NCBI RefSeq assembly: GCF_958405655.1
Contig: NZ_CATYWO010000001.1
Location: forward strand, 1,240,001-1,304,000
From: Ralstonia condita
GTDB taxonomy: Bacteria; Pseudomonadota; Gammaproteobacteria; Burkholderiales; Burkholderiaceae
Direction of reading: 5' to 3'
Length of the DNA stretch: 64,000 nucleotides
A program made the position numbers and the translations under genes. Positions within the stretch are counted from its first letter, which is position 1. Every line of letters starts with the position of its first letter. The notes under the pieces are model-generated. The model saw only the letters and a list, made by a program, of their open reading frames with translations. It had not been told where the DNA came from and made no database searches. This document shows, in pieces, positions 59,662-64,000 of this stretch.

Positions 59662-60300
59662 ATGAGGAGACTCACGTTGAAAAACGTACTGACGTTCCTG
59701 TCGACAGCTGCACTGGTGCTGATGACGTCTGCACACGCGGCGGACCGCCTGCCGACCATTCCGCCAGACAAATACGACGCAGAGCAGGTCAAGGCCGCGC
59801 AAGATTTTCTGGCTGCGCGCAAGGTTCCGGTTTTCGGACCCTTCGAGCCACTGATGCATAGCCCGGAGGTGATGAGCCAGGCGCGTGCCATGGGCGACTA
59901 CCTGCGATACCACTCGGCCCTTGGCAACACGTTGAGCGAACTGGTCATCCTCGTTACCGCGCGAGAGTGGAGCCAGGATTACGAGTGGTACGTGCACCAT
60001 CCGATCGCCCTGAAGGTCGGGATCAAACCCAGCATTGCCGATGCGATCGCGGACGGCCGCCGCCCCGCCGGCATGAGCGAGGATGAGCAGATCGTCTATG
60101 ACTTCACGACCGAGCTCATCCGCAACAAGCGGGTGTCCGACGATACCTATGCCCGGGCGGAAAAGCGGTTCGGCAATAAGGGGATCGTAGACATGACCGG
60201 CATCTGCGGCTATTACACGCTGCTTGCCATGGAGATGAACGTGGCGCAATACGCGGTGCCGAAGAACGCCGCGAAGCTCGCGCGTTTTCCGGAGCCGTGA
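59662..60300 (+). CDS. Exported carboxymuconolactone-decarboxylase-like protein
   Basis: The 212-aa product has a signal peptide (KNVLTFLSTAALVLMTSAHA) and an AhpD/CMD-like helical domain: HSALGNTLSELVILVTAREW followed by YEWYVHHP, then a C-terminal helix (GICGYYTLLAMEMNV). The usual CxxC redox pair of AhpD is not obvious, and the active enzyme type is unclear. The ribosome site is CATATGAGGAG-like (ATGAGGAGACTCACG). The gap 59481-59661 shows no gene I can support. Confidence 0.8.
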   Translation: MRRLTLKNVLTFLSTAALVLMTSAHAADRLPTIPPDKYDAEQVKAAQDFLAARKVPVFGPFEPLMHSPEVMSQARAMGDYLRYHSALGNTLSELVILVTAREWSQDYEWYVHHPIALKVGIKPSIADAIADGRRPAGMSEDEQIVYDFTTELIRNKRVSDDTYARAEKRFGNKGIVDMTGICGYYTLLAMEMNVAQYAVPKNAAKLARFPEP

Positions 60301-60387
60301 TCGCCGTGGCGCTCTGTAAGGGCGGCGTGTTGACGTACCTGGGGAGCCAGAACGTTGCCATCTGAGCGCTGACCATTTGCTGTCGCC

Positions 60388-60413
60388 AAGGGGCCGCCAA
60401 TGTGCGGCCCCTT
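60388..60413 (+). terminator. Intrinsic terminator after the CMD-like gene
   Basis: AAGGGGCCGC - CAATGT - GCGGCCCCTT followed by TCTCTTT. The stem is similar to the ybiT terminator, one kilobase upstream. The stretch 60414-60629 holds no gene I can support. Confidence 0.85.
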
Positions 60414-60629
60414 TCTCTTTGGGCGCTGCCCGGGGCGAAGGCGAGCTGCCTCGGCCAAGTCTATGAAAAAACCGACTGGATACTATGATTTTTTATCGCC
60501 ATCGGAATCCGTTGCCATCGCTACACTTGGTCCGCACATCACTGTGAACAAGCCAGGGCTGCGTACAAGGCGTCGCATATCAGCATAAGAAGCGCCAACC
60601 GCAGCCCCTCGACGTACCAAGGAGACGAG

Positions 60630-62177
60630 ATGACACCCGATATTGGCGGCCGCATTCGCCTGCAATCCCTGCTGGACAAAGTGGTGTCTGCGGACGAAGC
60701 CGCGACCCTGATCCGTGATGGCATGTCGGTCGGCATGAGCGGTTTTACCCGCGCAGGTGACTGCAAGGCGGTGCCGTTCGCGCTGGCCCGGCGTGCCGCG
60801 CACGAGCCGTTGCGCATCACCCTGATGACCGGCGCCTCGCTCGGCAACGACATCGACAAGGTGTTGGCCGAAGCCGATGTGATCGCCCGCCGCCTCCCGT
60901 TTCAAGCGGACGCCACGCTCCGGCGCAAGATCAACGCAGGCGAGGTCATGTTCATTGACCAGCATCTGTCGGAGACCGTTGAGCAACTGCGCTCGCGGCA
61001 GATCGCACCGCTCGATGTGGCGGTTGTCGAAGCCACGGCCATCACGGAAAACGGCGGCATCGTACCGACCACGTCGGTGGGCAATTCCGCCAGCTTCGCG
61101 GTACTGGCCAAACAGGTGATCGTCGAGATCAACCTGAACATGCCCGCCAACCTCGAGGGGCTGCACGATATCTTCTTTCCAGTGCAGCGGCCTTATCGCC
61201 AACCGATTCCGCTCATTTCGGCGGAGCAGCGCATCGGTCTGCCGTATATCCCGATCGATCCGCGCAAGATCGCGGCCATCGTGATCACCGGGCAGGACGA
61301 TAGCCCCTCCAACGTGCTGCCGCCCGATGCGGAGACCAACGCCATCGCCGGGCACCTGAATGCGTTCCTGGCACACGAGGTGCGCTCGGGCCGCCTGTCA
61401 CCCACGCTGCAGCCGCTGCAGGCGGGTATCGGGACGATTTCCAACGCGGTCCTGCACGGCTTCATCGACTCGCCGTTCCATGACCTGAAGATGTATTCGG
61501 AGGTGCTGCAGGACAGCTCCATCGAGCTGCTCGACTCGGGCAAGCTGGCGTTTGCCTCGGCTTCGTCGATCACGCTGTCCCGCCCGGTGTACAAGCGGTT
61601 CCTGACAGAACTGGAGCGCTACAAGTCGCGGGTGGTGTTGCGGCCGCAGGAGATCAGCAACCACCCGGAGGTGATCCGCCGGCTGGGTCTGATCACCATC
61701 AATACCGCGCTGGAATGCGACATTTACGGCAACGTGAATTCGACGCACGTGGGCGGCACGCACATGATGAACGGCATCGGCGGCTCGGGCGACTTTGCGC
61801 GCAATGCGCATCTGTCGGTCTTCGTGACCAAGTCGTTGGCCAAGGACGGCGATATTTCGAGCATCGTCCCGATGGTCTCGCATGTGGACCACACCGAGCA
61901 CGACGTCGACATCATCGTCACCGAACATGGGTTGGCCGACTTGCGCGGGCTGGCGCCGCGCGAGCGTGCCGTGCAGATCATCAGCCACTGCGCGGACCCT
62001 CGCTACCGCGAGCTGCTGCGCGACTACGTTGTGCGCGCCCAGCGACGCGGCGGCCACACGCCCCATCTGCTGGAGGAGGCGCTCGCCTGGCATGTCCGTT
62101 TCCGTGATCAGGGCTCGATGGCCCCGGCAGGTTCTATGGATGAGAGCCAGCGTCCGGAACCCGCTCTCAGCGCTTGA
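60630..62177 (+). CDS. Acetyl-CoA hydrolase/transferase family protein
   Basis: The 515-aa product matches the class I CoA-transferase/acetyl-CoA hydrolase family (including succinyl-CoA:acetate CoA-transferases). It has GMSVGMSGFTRAGDCKAVP near the N-terminus, FMTGASLGNDID-like segment, the C-terminal region NVNSTHVGGTHMMNGIGGSG and IVTEHGLADLRG. Family members move CoA between acyl groups using a catalytic Glu; the exact substrates are not set by the sequence. Ribosome site AAGGAGACGAG. It is convergent with the LysR gene. Confidence 0.92.
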   Translation: MTPDIGGRIRLQSLLDKVVSADEAATLIRDGMSVGMSGFTRAGDCKAVPFALARRAAHEPLRITLMTGASLGNDIDKVLAEADVIARRLPFQADATLRRKINAGEVMFIDQHLSETVEQLRSRQIAPLDVAVVEATAITENGGIVPTTSVGNSASFAVLAKQVIVEINLNMPANLEGLHDIFFPVQRPYRQPIPLISAEQRIGLPYIPIDPRKIAAIVITGQDDSPSNVLPPDAETNAIAGHLNAFLAHEVRSGRLSPTLQPLQAGIGTISNAVLHGFIDSPFHDLKMYSEVLQDSSIELLDSGKLAFASASSITLSRPVYKRFLTELERYKSRVVLRPQEISNHPEVIRRLGLITINTALECDIYGNVNSTHVGGTHMMNGIGGSGDFARNAHLSVFVTKSLAKDGDISSIVPMVSHVDHTEHDVDIIVTEHGLADLRGLAPRERAVQIISHCADPRYRELLRDYVVRAQRRGGHTPHLLEEALAWHVRFRDQGSMAPAGSMDESQRPEPALSA

Positions 62178-62194
62178 TGCGTGGGCGCCGCTGC

Positions 62195-63088
62195 TCAGGC
62201 GCCCAGCACTTCCTCGCACGTCGCAAGCCACGCGCGAGCGGCGTGGGACAGGTACCGGCCCGGCGACCACAGGTGCGCAAGCGCCCAATCCATGTCCGGA
62301 GCGGTCAGGCGTGCCACGGCCAGCTTGTCGCGGTTGGCAAGGTTGGCCACCAACGGCTGTGGCAAAAAAGTCGTGCCCAGTCCGGCAGCCGCCATGGAGG
62401 CGAGGAATTCCCAGTGCCCGCTTTGTGCCGCGATGTGCGGCTCGAAGCGGGCTTCGATAAAGGCTTGGCGCAGCTTGCGCGTCAGCGAAAAGTCTTCGGC
62501 AAGCAGTAGCAGCGGTTCGTCGCGCAGTGCCGCGAGGGTGACGGTCTTGCCCTTCGCCCACTTCGCCTTACGCGGCCCCACCACCCAGATCGGATACTTG
62601 GCGAACGCCCGCGTAGCGAGTTCGAGGCCGCTGTCGCCGGGCAGTACGGTGGCGCCCACCTCCAGTTCACCGCTGGCGACCTGCTGCTCCACGGTCAGCC
62701 CGCCATATTCGGCCAGGTTCAGCACCAGGTTGGGATAACGCTGGCGAAACGCGCTCACGACCGGCGAGAAGAACAGGTTCACCATCGGCGGGATGCCGAC
62801 CGTGAGTTCACCGCGCCCAAGCGAAGACAGGTCGGCAACCTCAAGCGTCAGCCGATGCACCACGCCAAGCGTTTCCTGGCCGCGTGCATAGACGACCCGT
62901 CCTACGTCTGTCAGGCGCACCTGCCTGCCTTCGCGGATCAGCAGCGGCTGGCCGATTTCGTTTTCCAGCTGACGAACCATCTTGCTGATGGTGGACTGCG
63001 TGACCGACAGCGAGCTTGCCGCCCGGGTGAAGCTCTGCAGCCGCGCGGTTTCAACGAAGTAACGGAGGGCTCGGATATCGATGGACAC
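62195..63088 (-). CDS. LysR-family transcriptional regulator
   Basis: The 297-aa protein has the N-terminal wHTH (MSIDIRALRYFVETARLQSF, SSLSVTQSTISKMVRQLE) and a LysR effector domain (GELTVGIPPMVNLFFSPVV). The regulated gene is not adjacent in the usual divergent layout; the nearest upstream gene is the small hypothetical at 63327 on the same strand and the CoA-transferase is convergent. The 63089-63326 gap holds a GCGGCC-GGAGA-GGCCGC hairpin (63280-63296) and no other gene. Confidence 0.88.
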   Translation of the reverse strand: MSIDIRALRYFVETARLQSFTRAASSLSVTQSTISKMVRQLENEIGQPLLIREGRQVRLTDVGRVVYARGQETLGVVHRLTLEVADLSSLGRGELTVGIPPMVNLFFSPVVSAFRQRYPNLVLNLAEYGGLTVEQQVASGELEVGATVLPGDSGLELATRAFAKYPIWVVGPRKAKWAKGKTVTLAALRDEPLLLLAEDFSLTRKLRQAFIEARFEPHIAAQSGHWEFLASMAAAGLGTTFLPQPLVANLANRDKLAVARLTAPDMDWALAHLWSPGRYLSHAARAWLATCEEVLGA

Positions 63089-63326
63089 GGGCGGACCTCT
63101 GCCATGAAGCAGGCGAATGGAATACGCAATAGTAATGAGGTTTTTCCATTCCGCGGCGCATGGGTTCCACCGCCGTCTTTCCCACGCCAGAGGGGACGGC
63201 TGACCAAACGATTCCGCGCCAGCATCCCGAGGCGGCGACTTGGCGCAAGCGCTTGAGGGATACGCGCAGACGCAACGGAAGCGGCCGGAGAGGCCGCCTC
63301 GTTATCAGTGTCGGCAGGGGGATGGC

Positions 63327-63860
63327 CTAGCTGGTTGCCTCGTCAATCAGCAGATCGAGCTGGGCGATCACGTTGCTGGCGTCGGGCTCCCCGCGTGCCT
63401 TGGCCAGCGCGTCCCTGAGCGTTTCGCGCAGCGCGATGAGCTCGGTGATGTTGCCAGCCTTTTCCACCTTCATTTCCAGCAGGTAGCCACGCAGGCCCAG
63501 GTAGCGGCTGATGGTTTCCGTATAGAAACGGTAGAGGCGCTGGTACCTCTCGATGCCTTCCTCGCTGGGCGGCGGCTTGGGCGTATCCGCGCCCTCCACT
63601 GCGGCAGGCGACCTACCGGGCAGGGCGCTGTTGACCGGCAACGCACCAGGCACATGCACGCGAATGTAGCCAGCTTGTTCGAGCTCATCGAACACGGCAG
63701 ATGTCATGCCCAGCGGCTCAAGCTGAACGAGGATGTCGTCGCAGGTTTTCTCGCCATTGATCATCAGAAGGAGCGCGCGGTGACGCTGGCCGAGACGATT
63801 CGCGCGGGTGCGGATCTCGTCCTGCCCCTTTTCGGTCTTCTGGTAGATGGTGGTGGTCAT
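63327..63860 (-). CDS. Conserved hypothetical protein with N-terminal HTH-like domain
   Basis: The 177-aa product has an N-terminal stretch that looks like a winged helix (QDEIRTRANRLGQRHRALLL, TCDDILVQLEPLGM), a proline-rich linker (DTPKPPPSEEG) and a C-terminal helical region (LRGYLLEMKVEKAGNITEL). No specific function recognised. It may be a regulator or a signalling adaptor. No gene is evident from 63861 to 64000. Confidence 0.6.
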   Translation of the reverse strand: MTTTIYQKTEKGQDEIRTRANRLGQRHRALLLMINGEKTCDDILVQLEPLGMTSAVFDELEQAGYIRVHVPGALPVNSALPGRSPAAVEGADTPKPPPSEEGIERYQRLYRFYTETISRYLGLRGYLLEMKVEKAGNITELIALRETLRDALAKARGEPDASNVIAQLDLLIDEATS

Positions 63861-64000
63861 GCGGTCTCCCTCGTCCGGCGCGTCTGCAGTGCGCGCTCGA
63901 CTGGCTCTACAATAGCCCGATCATAACCGCCCGGGGGCGATGCTGGCCTCAGTCGCAACCCGGATAGCACAACGCGCACATCGCGCATCCACCAGAGCGA

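Overview
The window is a GC-rich chromosome segment from a betaproteobacterium of the Burkholderiaceae, most likely Ralstonia. This rests on the conserved envelope operon order cdsA-dxr-rseP-bamA-ompH-lpxD-fabZ-lpxA-lpxB-rnhB, on close-packed ATGA-type gene overlaps, and on neighbours typical of that family (ppsR/ppsA, ratA-rnfH beside smpB, guaB/guaA, CX14CX2C-type QueE). The genus is an inference; no rRNA or tRNA lies in the window.

Left part (1-27384) is core genome. It holds the end of uppS and the lipid A / outer-membrane assembly operon (1-11.6 kb); a three-gene set with an M24 peptidase-like protein, an alpha/beta-hydrolase-SDR fusion and a PF10118-type metal-dependent hydrolase (11.7-15.3 kb); the divergent ppsR/ppsA pair; an nfeD-stomatin pair behind a possible attenuator; smpB, ratA, rnfH; a DUF4124 protein and a DMT exporter; then guaB, a small membrane protein and guaA.

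Middle part (about 27352-44939) is a 17.6-kb integrated island at the 3' end of guaA. The last 96 bp of guaA are repeated at the right end (90/96 identical, the final 33 bp identical), and the guaA-type terminator sits outside the right copy. The island holds an AlpA/excisionase-like HTH remnant, an orphan gene, a Cro-like regulator, an 1146-aa protein that looks like an archaeo-eukaryotic primase fused to an SF2 helicase, a duplicated ~170-bp hairpin/TA-repeat module, a DnaQ-like exonuclease, a type I restriction-modification operon with an Mrr-like nuclease inserted between hsdS and hsdR, several small unknown genes, a two-armed inverted array of twelve GTGAC iterons (candidate origin), an XRE-like regulator, a zinc-ribbon protein, and a tyrosine integrase that has lost its catalytic half. 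I read it as a phage-satellite-like or integrative replicon carrying a defence cargo, probably now unable to excise by itself.

Right part (44940-64000) returns to chromosomal genes: a beta-propeller protein and a TPR/winged-helix regulator; DUF899 and DUF2182 proteins; pcaQ-pcaHG for protocatechuate ring cleavage; thpR; a hipBA toxin-antitoxin pair with a palindromic operator cluster and an overlapping MFS transporter gene; queE-queD, tadA, ldcA; the ABC-F ATPase ybiT; an exported carboxymuconolactone-decarboxylase-like protein; an acetyl-CoA hydrolase/transferase; a LysR regulator; and a small hypothetical gene.
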